Assembly: GCA_018268105.1 (NCBI GenBank)
Contig: JAFDXG010000126.1
Location: 62,001-126,000 of the forward strand
Origin: Bacteroidota bacterium
GTDB lineage: Bacteria; Bacteroidota; Bacteroidia; Chitinophagales; Chitinophagaceae
DNA: 64,000 nucleotides
Direction: 5' to 3'
The translations under genes were made by a program, and so were the position numbers. Of this stretch, positions 17,381 to 27,155 are shown piece by piece (within the stretch, counting starts at the first letter, position 1; every line of letters begins with the position of its first letter). Below the pieces are notes generated by a model. It was not told the origin of the DNA. It saw nothing but the letters and a program-made list of their open reading frames with translations, and made no database searches.

Positions 17381-18580
17381 ATGCTGATTAAAAGAAAAGA
17401 ATTTATACAAATCGGTTCGCTGGCAACGGCATCCCTGTTAATGCCAAGATTTTTGAAAGCATTTGAAAACAAAAATGCTGTTCCCCCGGGAAATAAAGTA
17501 GTGATTGTGCTTCAACTGAGTGGAGGCAACGACGGACTTAATACCGTAATTCCGTTTCAAAATGACCTATACTATAAGTCAAGACCCCAGTTGGGGATTT
17601 CATCATCTGCAGTATTAAAGCTTGATGATGAGGTTGCATTGCATCCGGCGCTCAGTGCGTTTAAGCAGTTGTATGATGAAGGCAATCTGGGCATCATCAA
17701 TAGTGTAGGTTATCCAAATCCTGATCGTTCACATTTTCGCAGTATGGATATCTGGCAGACTGCCAGCGCGAGCAATCAATATTTGAATTCAGGATGGATT
17801 GGCCGTTATCTTGACGCTCAGTGTCATGAATGCAACAAACCCACACAGGCCATTGAAATTGATGATGTGTTAAGTCTTGCGCTAAAAGGAAATGATATGA
17901 ATGGACTGGCAGTAAAAGATCCCAAAAGATTATACGGTACAGCCAATGAAGCATTCTTTAAGGATATACGTGCCGGCCACGAAACCTTACATCACGATCA
18001 GCCCATTGATTACCTGTATAAAACGCTTGCTGAAACATTATCTTCAGCCGACTATATTTTCAAACAAAGTAAACTACACCCTTCTAATGCCGAATATCCG
18101 CGTACTGAACTGGGCAATAATTTAAAAACAATAGCTTCATTGATATTTTCGGATATCAATACTAAAATATATTATGTATCGCTGGGAAGTTTTGATACGC
18201 ATGTAAACCAGGCTGCACAGCAACAGAGATTGTTTACCGAAATGAATAATGCCATAGCAGCTTTTGTAAATGATCTTAAAGCCAATCATCGTTTTGAGGA
18301 TGTACTCTTGTTTACGTTTTCTGAATTTGGCCGAAGAGTTGTTCAGAATGCCAGCAACGGTACCGATCATGGCACAGCAAATAACATGTTTCTTATAAGC
18401 GGTGGTCTTCAGCAAAAAGGTTTGATCAATCCTGTGTGCGATTTATCTGACCTGCAGGATGGGGATCTGAAATTTAAAGTAGATTTCAAAGAAGTGTATG
18501 CTACTGTTCTGAAAAAATGGCTGGATGCAGATGATGAAGGTATACTTGGCGAAAAATTTAAGTATATGCCATTTATATAA
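17381..18580 (+). CDS. DUF1501 family protein (alkaline-phosphatase-like fold)
   Basis: 399 residues. The N-terminus MLIKRKEFIQIGSLATASLLMP looks like a Tat-related export signal, though a classic twin arginine is absent (KRK). The core has the DUF1501 markers: QLSGGNDGLNTVIPF near residue 45, HPALSAFKQLYDEGNL, SHFRSMDIWQTA, SLGSFDTHVNQ and FSEFGRRVVQNASNGTDHGTAN. These residues resemble metal-site loops of sulfatase/phosphatase-fold enzymes, but family activity is unproven. It follows its usual DUF1800 partner and is terminated by a hairpin just after the stop. Confidence 0.88.
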   Translation: MLIKRKEFIQIGSLATASLLMPRFLKAFENKNAVPPGNKVVIVLQLSGGNDGLNTVIPFQNDLYYKSRPQLGISSSAVLKLDDEVALHPALSAFKQLYDEGNLGIINSVGYPNPDRSHFRSMDIWQTASASNQYLNSGWIGRYLDAQCHECNKPTQAIEIDDVLSLALKGNDMNGLAVKDPKRLYGTANEAFFKDIRAGHETLHHDQPIDYLYKTLAETLSSADYIFKQSKLHPSNAEYPRTELGNNLKTIASLIFSDINTKIYYVSLGSFDTHVNQAAQQQRLFTEMNNAIAAFVNDLKANHRFEDVLLFTFSEFGRRVVQNASNGTDHGTANNMFLISGGLQQKGLINPVCDLSDLQDGDLKFKVDFKEVYATVLKKWLDADDEGILGEKFKYMPFI

Positions 18581-18602
18581 CAATCCGTAACCTGTCAGGA
18601 TG

Positions 18603-18632
18603 CAGCCCGGACAGAAACATCCGGGCTGTTTT
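18603..18632 (+). terminator. Rho-independent terminator after the DUF1501 gene
   Basis: CAGCCCGGA pairs perfectly with TCCGGGCTG around an 8-base loop and is followed by TTTT. It starts 23 bases after the DUF1501 stop and ends well before the convergent PDZ gene's stop at 18668. Confidence 0.85.
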
Positions 18633-18667
18633 ACTTCACTTAAATTTTGTTATTGTAGTCTGTCAAA

Positions 18668-19696
18668 TTACAGATCTGTAGTTTTTAATTTTTTAGGCAC
18701 TTTTACATCCACTTTCATTACTGTACCATTCCGAAGCAATTTCAGTGTATATGTTGATTTGTCTTGCAGATTGGTTATCTTTTCTCTTGCATCATCAGTG
18801 TTTTTTATCTCTGCATCATCAATACCTGTGATAATATCACCCTTTTTAATACCTGAAGTTGCGGCAGGAGAACTATCTTCCAAATCTATAACTTTTACAC
18901 CGTTGCCATCTTCGGTATCCTGTATTTTCAAACCAAGGCGGGGACGATTACCAAATACCGGTCCGTCAAACCTGTAATTCCTGAAGAAATCATCTTTGAA
19001 CTGCGGTACATTGAAACTGAATGATCTGCTGAAACGGTCTTTACGTTCGCCAAGCTGGATTGAAATCTTTTTTTCACTATTATCTCTTATGTATGTTATA
19101 TCAACTTTATCTCCCGGTTTCATCTCTCCAATTATTTCTGATAATGCCGATGCATCGGTAATGGTTGTATTGTTCACTTTTGTTATAATATCTCCTTTCT
19201 GCAATCCTGTTTTTTCTGCAGGGCTGTTATCTATTATCCCTGCAATTTTAGCTCCTTTTTCATTTTTTTCTGTATATACACCAAGCATTGCTTTGGGTTC
19301 AGCCTTCAGATTAATTCCATCCCCATCAATACTGTATGCGCCTCTGTTAAAATAATAGGGTGGCATTGGTGGGGTAGGAGGCACCGGCACTCCGGGAATC
19401 CGTTGAAAACTCCTTGCACCGGAATTTGGGGCATCATAACTAAAATTCCGGTCTATCATAACGGACAGGTCATGATCATTAAATTCAGTTACCGGTTTAC
19501 CATTTATTGTTACGGCATCGCCATCAATTATGATTGTTGTTTTCTTATCACTATCACCCTTTTTTTTGATAATGATTTCTTCCTGTTTTTGTTTTTTTAC
19601 TTTTTTATTATCCTGTGCAGATACCGCAATAGCAGATAACATCATTGCCGCAGTAATCATTCCAAGAGAAGTGTGTTTTAAAAATAATATATTCAT
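18668..19696 (-). CDS. Secreted protein with two PDZ domains
   Basis: 342 residues with an N-terminal export signal (LGMITAAMMLSAIAVSAQ) and then a Lys-rich stretch. Two PDZ domains are clear. The first, about 130-215, has LGVYTEKNEKGAKIAGI followed by SPAEKTGLQKGDIITKVNNT. The second, about 255-335, has LGLKIQDTEDGNGVKVIDL and SPAATSGIKKGDIITGIDD. No trypsin-like protease domain or catalytic triad is present, so it is not a DegP-type protease. It more likely binds C-terminal peptides or scaffolds other envelope proteins. Last gene of a long minus-strand run, though each gene may have its own promoter. Confidence 0.85.
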   Translation of the reverse strand: MNILFLKHTSLGMITAAMMLSAIAVSAQDNKKVKKQKQEEIIIKKKGDSDKKTTIIIDGDAVTINGKPVTEFNDHDLSVMIDRNFSYDAPNSGARSFQRIPGVPVPPTPPMPPYYFNRGAYSIDGDGINLKAEPKAMLGVYTEKNEKGAKIAGIIDNSPAEKTGLQKGDIITKVNNTTITDASALSEIIGEMKPGDKVDITYIRDNSEKKISIQLGERKDRFSRSFSFNVPQFKDDFFRNYRFDGPVFGNRPRLGLKIQDTEDGNGVKVIDLEDSSPAATSGIKKGDIITGIDDAEIKNTDDAREKITNLQDKSTYTLKLLRNGTVMKVDVKVPKKLKTTDL

Positions 19697-19786
19697 AACC
19701 CATCATTTTTTGATTTACGAAAGTTTTAGTAGATCAAATGTAATAGATTTTTCTGAAATACGAAATATTTCGGAAATGTTAAAAAC

Positions 19787-20320
19787 TCAATTTTTATGTA
19801 TAAAGTTTTCGAGTAGCAGTGTATATTTTGTACTTCGTTTGTAGGCCGATAAGTCTGCTGTGGCCATAAGGATAGATTGGATAACAAGTGCCAGTCCTAC
19901 TCCCAGCCAAACCGGTGCTGCAGAAAAATCAGATCCGGTAAGAAACCTCCGGTATATCAAAATGAGTATAATGCCTATGATAAAAGTTAACAATTCGAGC
20001 CACAAAAAAAATGTAATACTTTTTACCATTTTCTGCATTCGCGGTAATTCCTCGGTTTTTAATTTTCCGGGATTCATATCAAAGGCATATACATAATCAG
20101 TTCGTTGTTTATCGCTTCTGCTATATATTGTGTAGCCCACTATAGCCTGTAGCAATCCTAATACAATAAATGTCCAGGCTAATCCTTTATACATGTTGCT
20201 TCTCAGAAAAACAAATAATGCTATGGCAATAACAATAGCAACAATGCCGGCAATCAAAAAAAACAAGCCTGCATTTTTTTCGGCAATAAAATATTGCTCA
20301 ATATCTGTTTTGCTAAACAT
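19787..20320 (-). CDS. Four-helix membrane protein of unknown function
   Basis: 177 residues from the ATG at 20320 (MFSKTDIEQYFIAEKNAGLF); a start at 20365 is open but adds an unlikely leader. Four hydrophobic helices are predicted, at about residues 17-38, 43-65, 98-122 and 130-155. The loop between helices 2 and 3 carries YAFDMNPGKLKTEELPRMQK. It ends in a basic segment, AYKRSTKYTLLLENFI. It looks like a conserved Bacteroidota hypothetical, and I do not recognise a named family. It lies between the PDZ gene and the helicase gene on the same strand. Confidence 0.65.
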   Translation of the reverse strand: MFSKTDIEQYFIAEKNAGLFFLIAGIVAIVIAIALFVFLRSNMYKGLAWTFIVLGLLQAIVGYTIYSRSDKQRTDYVYAFDMNPGKLKTEELPRMQKMVKSITFFLWLELLTFIIGIILILIYRRFLTGSDFSAAPVWLGVGLALVIQSILMATADLSAYKRSTKYTLLLENFIHKN

Positions 20321-20431
20321 AGTGTGTGGCTTTGCAATTATCCGAACCGGTATTTCTGCCGGCAATGAACTAAAAATACAAATTAAGCAGAAGAATATAC
20401 CGTCTTTTCAAATACACTTTTATAATAAGTC

Positions 20432-23400
20432 CTAACTAAAAAGGTATTCCACATCTTCCCGGCTAAGGCTCTTCACAAATGTGGAGTCATCAGCAATCAG
20501 GTCTCTGGCCAGTGATCTTTTCTTTTCCTGCAACTGCAGTATCTTATCTTCGATGGTGTCTTTACAGATCATACGATAGGCAAAAATGTTCTTTGTTTGT
20601 CCTATACGATGTGTACGATCAATAGCCTGCTGTTCTACTGCCGGGTTCCACCAGGGATCAACGATATATACATAATCGGCTGCGGTTAAATTCAAGCCCA
20701 CTCCGCCTGCTTTGAGTGAGATCAGGAATACCCTGCAGGTGTCGTCGTTCTGAAAACGATTGATAGCCCTTTCACGCTCAGGAGCTGACGTACTGCCATC
20801 GAAGTATTCAAAAGGTACTTCCAACTCTTTGAGTTTTTCTTTGATAAGGGCAAGCATGCCGAGGAACTGGGAAAATATCAGCGCCTTATGATTGCTGATA
20901 TTTTCTGTAATCTCACGTCCTATTTCTTCCAGCTTTATAGAATGATTGGGATACTTTTCAGGTTCATTCATAATCGCAGGTGAGTCGCATATCTGGCGAA
21001 GTTTCATCAATCCCTGCAATATGGTCAATTGCGATTTTGCAATGCCCTGTTCATTGATAACACCCAATATTTTATTTCTGTATTCATTGCGGTAAGCATC
21101 ATATATCTCCCGCTGGTCATCCTGCATTTCACAGAATAGAATAGTCTCCATCTTATCGGGCAGGTCTTTTGCCACTTGTTCTTTGGTTCGGCGGAGGATA
21201 AATGGATACAATAGTTTTTTCAGATGATCTTTCTTATCCTGTTCTCCAAATTTATCAATAGGTGTTGCAAATTCATTTCTGAAATATTCCACCGTGCCCA
21301 GCATACCGGGGTTAAGAAAATTCATCTGGGCATAAATATCAAATGTATTGTTCTGAAGGGGTGTACCGCTCAGGCAAAGCCTGTTTTTAGCGATTAGCAG
21401 CCCCGCCGCTCTTGTAACTTTACTTTGTGGATTTTTGATAGCCTGCGATTCATCCAGGATTACATAATCAAACTGTAATTCCGTTAACAGTTTAATATCG
21501 CTCCTGAGCGTACCATAGGTAGTTATAATAATGTTTGAAGCGAATGCTTCTTTATCTCTTGCCCGGTCTCCGCCATGATGTATAAAATAAGTGAGGTCCG
21601 GAGTGAATTTTTTAATTTCATTTTCCCAGTTAAACATCAGCGTTGTAGGGCATACCACTATAGCCCTGAGGGAACGAAAAGTATCATTATAAAATTGCAG
21701 GAAAGACAGCGCCTGCACGGTTTTCCCCAAACCCATATCATCAGCAAGTATGCCACCCCAGCCCACTTCACTCAGGTAATTTAGCCAGTGATACCCCGCT
21801 ACCTGGTATGGGCGCAATATATGCGCCAGCCGATGGGGCGGATCTATTTCTTTAATACGGTTAAATCCGCGAAGACGGTTATACTTTTCCTCAAGTTCTA
21901 TCATTACTTCGGTTTCGTCCCGCTCGCTATATAGTTCATCAATTACACTCAGGTGGTATTTTGATAATCGGAGCGAATTACTCCGTCCTTCGCCAACGCT
22001 GAACAGAAGTGAATATTTTTTTAACCAGTTCTCAGGTAAAATTCCCAGCGTACCGTCATTTAGTTGTACAAACTGCTGTTTATTGGCCAAAGCACGTTTT
22101 ATTTCAGCTATGCTTACATGTTGCTCGCCAAATAATACATTTACCTTAGCATCAAACCAGTCAGTGCCACTGCTGATATGAATTTGAGTAGAGGGGCGTG
22201 CAGTATTAAAGCGGAAGTTTTTCAATACATCGAAACCTACAACCGGTATATTCATTTCCTTCATGCTGTCTACAAAAAGGAAGAACCAGTTGTTCTTCAA
22301 TACATCAGCGCCTTTCAATGCCAGGGTGGCGGCACCTTCAGGATGAATAAAATTTGAATGCAGTTTTTCCAGTTTTTTGATAAACTGCATTTCCACCTGC
22401 CTGTCGCGGTGTATTTCCAGCACCTTGTCGTTTACTGCAATAGTGATAATATCTTTTTCGTTGAACCTGGTTTCAAAACCTTTGTATGAAAATACAGGGA
22501 CAAAAACTAAATATTCACCTTTTTCCTGCAGCAATACTTTTATTTCCGGACTACCATCCTTTACCTCATGAACCAGTGTTTTGTCAAATCTTACTTTGTA
22601 TTCTTTAGTTAGCGGAATAATTTCTTTTTGAAGATAGCCGGGCCAATCATTTACCGGCACGGCAATAGCCGCTCTTCCCGAAAATTTTTCTACTTCTGAT
22701 ATATCTTCCTGCCGGCTCCAGTTGTAAAAAGTGTCGGCATATTTAAAAATCATATTACCCGGCCATTCATTTTCTCCCAGCCCTACTTCCGCTCCATTTA
22801 CCTGTACCCGGCAGGATATTTCTATTTTCCCGTTTTGTTGCTGAATGAGAAATACCGGTGTTACAGTTTCGTCCGATAACTGGACATGTTTAAGATTGGA
22901 GGTAACAAAATTTTTTTTGGGAGGTAAAAAAAAGGTAAGGGCATTATCCTTTTGTTCGTTCAGCAGCTTTATAAGTTTGGGATACCAATACTCGGCAATC
23001 AGCGACCTGGTTTCTTCAGGGAGTTCGTCCTCTTCGCTATGAATGATATTCTCCCAAATTCCGGAGAAGGGAGAATTTCGGCTCACGTATTTATTCACTT
23101 CAGTTTCCTGCAACTTTCTTATCTGCTGCAGTAACTGACGGTCCTGTTCAGAAAAAATATCTGCGTTAATGAACTTGCCCATATCCAGCCGTTCTACTTT
23201 GCCAGTAAAACTCGTTCCGTCATCTGAAGATTCACCGCTTACCGCATCCAGTGAAAAGTAGGGGTATGACTTATTCGATGCGTTTAACACAATACCAATC
23301 CTTTGTGCCCCTGCTGCAGGTGTTGTGGTTTCTACTGCTACTTCTGGTTCTTTTTCTTCTGCTTCAGCAACAGTTGTAATTGTTTTCGGCTTTGTTGTTT

Positions 23401-24202
23401 GCAGTAAGGGATCCAGTCTTTTGATGGAAGGATCAAGCACCCTAAGGAAGGGTTTGCCGTCTTTATAGACGAATTCAAACTTGCCTTTAAGGTCATCATC
23501 AAGTGAAAAACCGTAAGCCTCCAGTAATTTATTTTTTTGGGTATCCCAATTGCGTATTGAATCGAAATAATTTGACCCATAAGCATTAAGCAATTGCAGA
23601 AATACGGCAACCTTATGTACACAAAGGGGGTGCGCCTGCTCGTCGCATTTGCACGATGTGTCAAAATTTCGCTCTTCATTCTTTTGTATTACCACGATAA
23701 AAGTATCTCCATCAGCAGCAAGGCTTGCCTCAACACGTTCGTTGGCGGCGGATAAGATATTTGCTTTTTGCGACCGCATTATAGTATCAGCCTCTGTGTA
23801 ACTCTCCGGTGAACTCAGTAGTTTGATCGTCTTAAGATCAATGTCTTTCATTTTGATTACGGTGTGCCGCTGGTGATATAAAATATCTTTTTCGCCCAGG
23901 ATGTTTTTATCCAGCAGTTCCTGTAACTGTAATAAAGCTGCGGTTTCGTGGCGGCAGATATCCCCAAGGTTATAAGGGCAGGTACAGCGAACTGAGAGTG
24001 CTTTAGGGTCTTTATATTTTTGGATATATACTTTGTAATATGTGGCGTAACTGTCATCTTTCACACGAAAGGTAACCGAGCCAAGCAAATCATCGTGCTC
24101 AACCAGCTCAACATATCCTATAGAGTGGATTTTTTTCCCGCGGCGGATTACTTCGTCTGTACCGTTGTTGTATACAAACTTGATCAGGTGTGGTAAAGCC
24201 AT
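20432..24202 (-). CDS. SNF2-family helicase with two N-terminal SWIM zinc fingers
   Basis: A 1256-residue DNA-dependent ATPase. Two SWIM motifs (CxC...CxH) sit near the N-terminus: Cys73/Cys75/Cys83/His85 and Cys184/Cys186/Cys194/His196. The SNF2 ATPase core starts about residue 790: YQVAGYHWLNYLSEVGWGG, Walker A DDMGLGKT at about 822-829, Walker B ILDESQAIKNP at about 917, SGTPLQNN, and the C-terminal lobe ending in WWNPAVEQQAIDRTHRIGQT. The middle 500 residues are less conserved and may mediate target binding. Likely remodels nucleoprotein or displaces RNA polymerase, in the style of RapA; the target is unknown. A DESQ replaces the usual DEAH/DECH box. Confidence 0.92.
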   Translation of the reverse strand: MALPHLIKFVYNNGTDEVIRRGKKIHSIGYVELVEHDDLLGSVTFRVKDDSYATYYKVYIQKYKDPKALSVRCTCPYNLGDICRHETAALLQLQELLDKNILGEKDILYHQRHTVIKMKDIDLKTIKLLSSPESYTEADTIMRSQKANILSAANERVEASLAADGDTFIVVIQKNEERNFDTSCKCDEQAHPLCVHKVAVFLQLLNAYGSNYFDSIRNWDTQKNKLLEAYGFSLDDDLKGKFEFVYKDGKPFLRVLDPSIKRLDPLLQTTKPKTITTVAEAEEKEPEVAVETTTPAAGAQRIGIVLNASNKSYPYFSLDAVSGESSDDGTSFTGKVERLDMGKFINADIFSEQDRQLLQQIRKLQETEVNKYVSRNSPFSGIWENIIHSEEDELPEETRSLIAEYWYPKLIKLLNEQKDNALTFFLPPKKNFVTSNLKHVQLSDETVTPVFLIQQQNGKIEISCRVQVNGAEVGLGENEWPGNMIFKYADTFYNWSRQEDISEVEKFSGRAAIAVPVNDWPGYLQKEIIPLTKEYKVRFDKTLVHEVKDGSPEIKVLLQEKGEYLVFVPVFSYKGFETRFNEKDIITIAVNDKVLEIHRDRQVEMQFIKKLEKLHSNFIHPEGAATLALKGADVLKNNWFFLFVDSMKEMNIPVVGFDVLKNFRFNTARPSTQIHISSGTDWFDAKVNVLFGEQHVSIAEIKRALANKQQFVQLNDGTLGILPENWLKKYSLLFSVGEGRSNSLRLSKYHLSVIDELYSERDETEVMIELEEKYNRLRGFNRIKEIDPPHRLAHILRPYQVAGYHWLNYLSEVGWGGILADDMGLGKTVQALSFLQFYNDTFRSLRAIVVCPTTLMFNWENEIKKFTPDLTYFIHHGGDRARDKEAFASNIIITTYGTLRSDIKLLTELQFDYVILDESQAIKNPQSKVTRAAGLLIAKNRLCLSGTPLQNNTFDIYAQMNFLNPGMLGTVEYFRNEFATPIDKFGEQDKKDHLKKLLYPFILRRTKEQVAKDLPDKMETILFCEMQDDQREIYDAYRNEYRNKILGVINEQGIAKSQLTILQGLMKLRQICDSPAIMNEPEKYPNHSIKLEEIGREITENISNHKALIFSQFLGMLALIKEKLKELEVPFEYFDGSTSAPERERAINRFQNDDTCRVFLISLKAGGVGLNLTAADYVYIVDPWWNPAVEQQAIDRTHRIGQTKNIFAYRMICKDTIEDKILQLQEKKRSLARDLIADDSTFVKSLSREDVEYLFS

Positions 24203-24445
24203 GCTTAAACTAATTCAAAACAAAACAATAAACGCCATTCCTTACGGAAAAAGCTAATTGGCGAAATTAAGAAAAAAAAGCAAGTTGAGGAAGGATAAAT
24301 ACCTGGGGGGATTCAAATTTTCACAAAGGAATTACTCTCCTGCCAACCATAGTTAGCAAATGTGTTTATATGTATATTAGAAAGACCTGCCTCCGCTTAC
24401 CGGAATGATAAAGTCATTTTACTCAAAGAAGATAGATCTGAGAAT

Positions 24446-25396
24446 TTAATAACTGATATCTTTTATTATTGGTTTTTTATAATGTCTCATGGAGGAGATT
24501 TTTCCGGAAATATATCCCAGTGCCAATGCCAAAGGATAGTCGCTTATCCAGTGTACTTCTGTATTCATCATTGCCCAGGCAGTTAAACCAATCAAGGAAT
24601 AACCTACCGGTTTTATCCATTTTTTTTCAGGGTAGTTATTGCATAAAACCGTGACAGTTGCCATCATAGTGGCCAGGTGTCCGGATGGGAAGGCATCATA
24701 GCTTGGGGTGTTTTCCTGGTATTCTTTGAAAGATGGCAGCGGGCGCCACACTCCGCCTTTCGCAGTTGCTTCAAAAGGACTTTCTCTGCCTGATATCCGT
24801 TTTAAAATTTGTGTAGTGACTCCCATGATAATAAAAGTCTCGGCCAGGTCGCCTGCTGTTTGAATTGCGCGATAGTCTTTTTTTATTTTTCCATATATCC
24901 ACAGTCCCCCGGCCAGAAACATGCTCGTTCCACCTTCCCCCATTTGATATAATGCCGAGTTTATGTTTTGAGGATACTTGATGATTTTAGCCTTGCCTAT
25001 ACCCAGTGCAACACCATAGCTGTTTACATCAGACAAATGTATGTTTCTGGAAATTTCTCTTACATTATCAATCAGCAGTTGATCAAGAGGCAGCAATATG
25101 GCGGTTGAAGCTGCTACTATGCCTAATCCCAATAAATTTTGTTTTTTAAAGGGCGACTTTGCTATCTGCCACATATCGTCAGGCAGATACCGAACAAAAT
25201 GAAAGACTCCACGTGAATCAAATACTAATTCTTTTTCCCTGTATTGAACATGAAGTTGTTTGTTAGCGGTATCAAAATATTTTGAAAACTTAAGGGGTTG
25301 ACTTACTGAAGCTGAATCAATGGTTTGAGCATTTATAGTATATGCGGATAATAAAAAAAGCAACAAACTGATACATCCTGAACTTATTTTCATCAC
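24446..25396 (-). CDS. PAP2-family membrane phosphatase (first of a tandem pair)
   Basis: 316 residues with a signal-like N-terminus and later membrane helices. PAP2 motifs are visible: KRISGRESPFEA (C1-like), YDAFPSGHLATMMATVTV (C2, PSGH) and HWISDYPLALALGYISGK (C3-like, H..SD). The first 110 residues form a non-membrane N-terminal extension after the signal peptide. Family members dephosphorylate lipid phosphates such as phosphatidate or undecaprenyl diphosphate at the membrane. Exact substrate unknown. It follows a second PAP2 gene after 60 bases, so the pair probably arose by duplication and may be cotranscribed. A second ATG three bases in could also be the start. Confidence 0.86.
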   Translation of the reverse strand: MMKISSGCISLLLFLLSAYTINAQTIDSASVSQPLKFSKYFDTANKQLHVQYREKELVFDSRGVFHFVRYLPDDMWQIAKSPFKKQNLLGLGIVAASTAILLPLDQLLIDNVREISRNIHLSDVNSYGVALGIGKAKIIKYPQNINSALYQMGEGGTSMFLAGGLWIYGKIKKDYRAIQTAGDLAETFIIMGVTTQILKRISGRESPFEATAKGGVWRPLPSFKEYQENTPSYDAFPSGHLATMMATVTVLCNNYPEKKWIKPVGYSLIGLTAWAMMNTEVHWISDYPLALALGYISGKISSMRHYKKPIIKDISY

Positions 25397-25456
25397 GGGG
25401 ATTTTGATTTTTACTATTGACAGACTATAAGCAAAAATCTGATTATTTATTGATTT

Positions 25457-26200
25457 TTAAAAAGTATGTATTAATGCAACGGCCTGCATATTGCCTTGTA
25501 TCACCGGTATCATTACAGTATCAACCGGTTTATTTTTGAAAAATATTTTTTTGATTTTACTGTAGGAGAAGTAGGCGAGTTTGGTGGAAATAATTCCAAT
25601 TCCGGCGCCGGCCATTACATCGCTTAATGTATGCCTGTTGTTGTACATTCGAAAATAGCCGGTAGCAGCAGCACAGGCATATCCTGCAACCCCAATCCAT
25701 ACTGATTTCTCTTTATATTCCTGAAACAGTAATTCTGCACCCACAAAAGCCGCTGCGGTATGCCCGCTTGGGAAAGAGTTGTGAGCAGATTTATCCGGTC
25801 TTTCCTGGTGTGTTAATCTTTTAGTAGAGTGGACTATAGTAGTTGCAATTAAGTTTGATAAGAGGCAGGTAACTGCGAGGTCGCCAAAATTACTTTTTCC
25901 TTTTAAGCCCGCTGCATTAAGCCCTAATGCAGCAAGCCCGGGGGCATATTGTATATAATTATCTACCTTGGTTCGTGTATATTGCCCGTCACCACAGATA
26001 AATTTTTTTACATCATAATTAAACTTATTTAAGTGAGAATTACAAATTGACAGGACTCCATAACCTACCAGAGAAGTTGGTACAATATATTGTTTCCATT
26101 TAAAACTGCCTGTTTCAACAGAATCAGAATGCTGTGCAATACTCAAAGTAAAACTAAACAGCAAATTGGTAGTCATAAAAAGCCTTAAATCAAACCGCAT
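25457..26200 (-). CDS. PAP2-family membrane phosphatase (second of a tandem pair)
   Basis: 247 residues, with an export signal (LLFSFTLSIAQ) then several hydrophobic helices. The catalytic motifs are TKRLTHQERPDKS (C1-like), HNSFPSGHTAAAFVGAELL (C2) and NNRHTLSDVMAGAGIG (C3). C-terminal helices end in a short basic tail. Shorter than its neighbour and lacking its N-terminal extension. A predicted phosphatase of membrane lipid or polyprenyl phosphate; the substrate is not determinable. It is 160 bases downstream of comB on the same strand. Confidence 0.86.
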   Translation of the reverse strand: MRFDLRLFMTTNLLFSFTLSIAQHSDSVETGSFKWKQYIVPTSLVGYGVLSICNSHLNKFNYDVKKFICGDGQYTRTKVDNYIQYAPGLAALGLNAAGLKGKSNFGDLAVTCLLSNLIATTIVHSTKRLTHQERPDKSAHNSFPSGHTAAAFVGAELLFQEYKEKSVWIGVAGYACAAATGYFRMYNNRHTLSDVMAGAGIGIISTKLAYFSYSKIKKIFFKNKPVDTVMIPVIQGNMQAVALIHTF

Positions 26201-26360
26201 AAATCTGTTGTTAGCTTTATAATGGCTGAATAAAGTGCGAATATATAAAAAGGACTCGCAATATCAAATATGCGATCAACAGTTGTTCCATATACTTTAC
26301 GGGAGTATTTGTGAGCTATCCCAGATTAAAAGGTAAATAAAACAAAACCTGAAATAGCTT

Positions 26361-27104
26361 TCAATAGTGCTGATCAGCATATAACTTCCCATCCATATAC
26401 ATTGGCAGTACATTAGCCGTATCCGGTGTAAGGCAGTAACGGATATCCTTTTCTAATCCATAAGCACTTAGGCGGATATAATGTGATGCGTTTTTACTTT
26501 TTATGCAACCAAATAAATCCGCTTCCCCTTCTTTGTACAGGGAATGGGCAATTTTGGATGAATCGCAATTGATGTCAAAATGTTCTTTCACTTTATCTAT
26601 CACAGCTCCTGCGAATAATGTGTCTTCAATATTGATGCGGTTTTTCCAGCCGGCGCAGGTGAGTAATACATTTTTGTTTTGTTTCAACACAAAACTGCAA
26701 ACTGCCGAAAGATTGGGAAACGAACCTGTAATGATGGTGGTAGCACCATTCTCGGCCGCAGCATGCAAAAGTTTAGTACCGTTGGTAGTGGTGAGTACCA
26801 GTATTTTACCAGAAATAAAATCCCTGCTGTATTCAAAAGGGGAATTGCCATGCTGCAAACCTTCAGCTACCTTACCTTCCCGTTCACCCGCAGTTATTGC
26901 ACCTGTCTGCATACCTGTATCAATGCATTTTTGTACACTGTCTACAGGAATAATATACCTGGCGCCGTTATAAAGGGCCGTAGCTATTGTGGATGTAGCC
27001 CTTAATACATCAATAATTACTACGACAGTATTTGAAAGTTCGTGCTGATATAATAAGGCCGGAGAAAGGACGGTATGAAGCGCAGGTTTATTTCCAATTA
27101 TCAT
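26361..27104 (-). CDS. comB: 2-phosphosulfolactate phosphatase (ComB family)
   Basis: 247 residues with ComB features: VVVIIDVLRATSTIATALYNGA near residues 30-50, GEREGKVAEGLQHGNSPFEY near 95-115, and TTTNGTKLLHAA near 130. The archetype removes phosphate from phosphosulfolactate in coenzyme M synthesis. In Bacteroidota the enzyme is found without the rest of that pathway, and no other coenzyme M or sulfolactate gene is seen in this window. The physiological substrate is therefore open. It lies 51 bases downstream of the SRPBCC gene and shares strand with gcvT, suggesting an operon. Confidence 0.85.
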   Translation of the reverse strand: MIIGNKPALHTVLSPALLYQHELSNTVVVIIDVLRATSTIATALYNGARYIIPVDSVQKCIDTGMQTGAITAGEREGKVAEGLQHGNSPFEYSRDFISGKILVLTTTNGTKLLHAAAENGATTIITGSFPNLSAVCSFVLKQNKNVLLTCAGWKNRINIEDTLFAGAVIDKVKEHFDINCDSSKIAHSLYKEGEADLFGCIKSKNASHYIRLSAYGLEKDIRYCLTPDTANVLPMYMDGKLYADQHY

Positions 27105-27155
27105 CTTCTGTGTTCTGTATCAGTCTGAAATTGTTTTTGTACGAATAGTTATATA

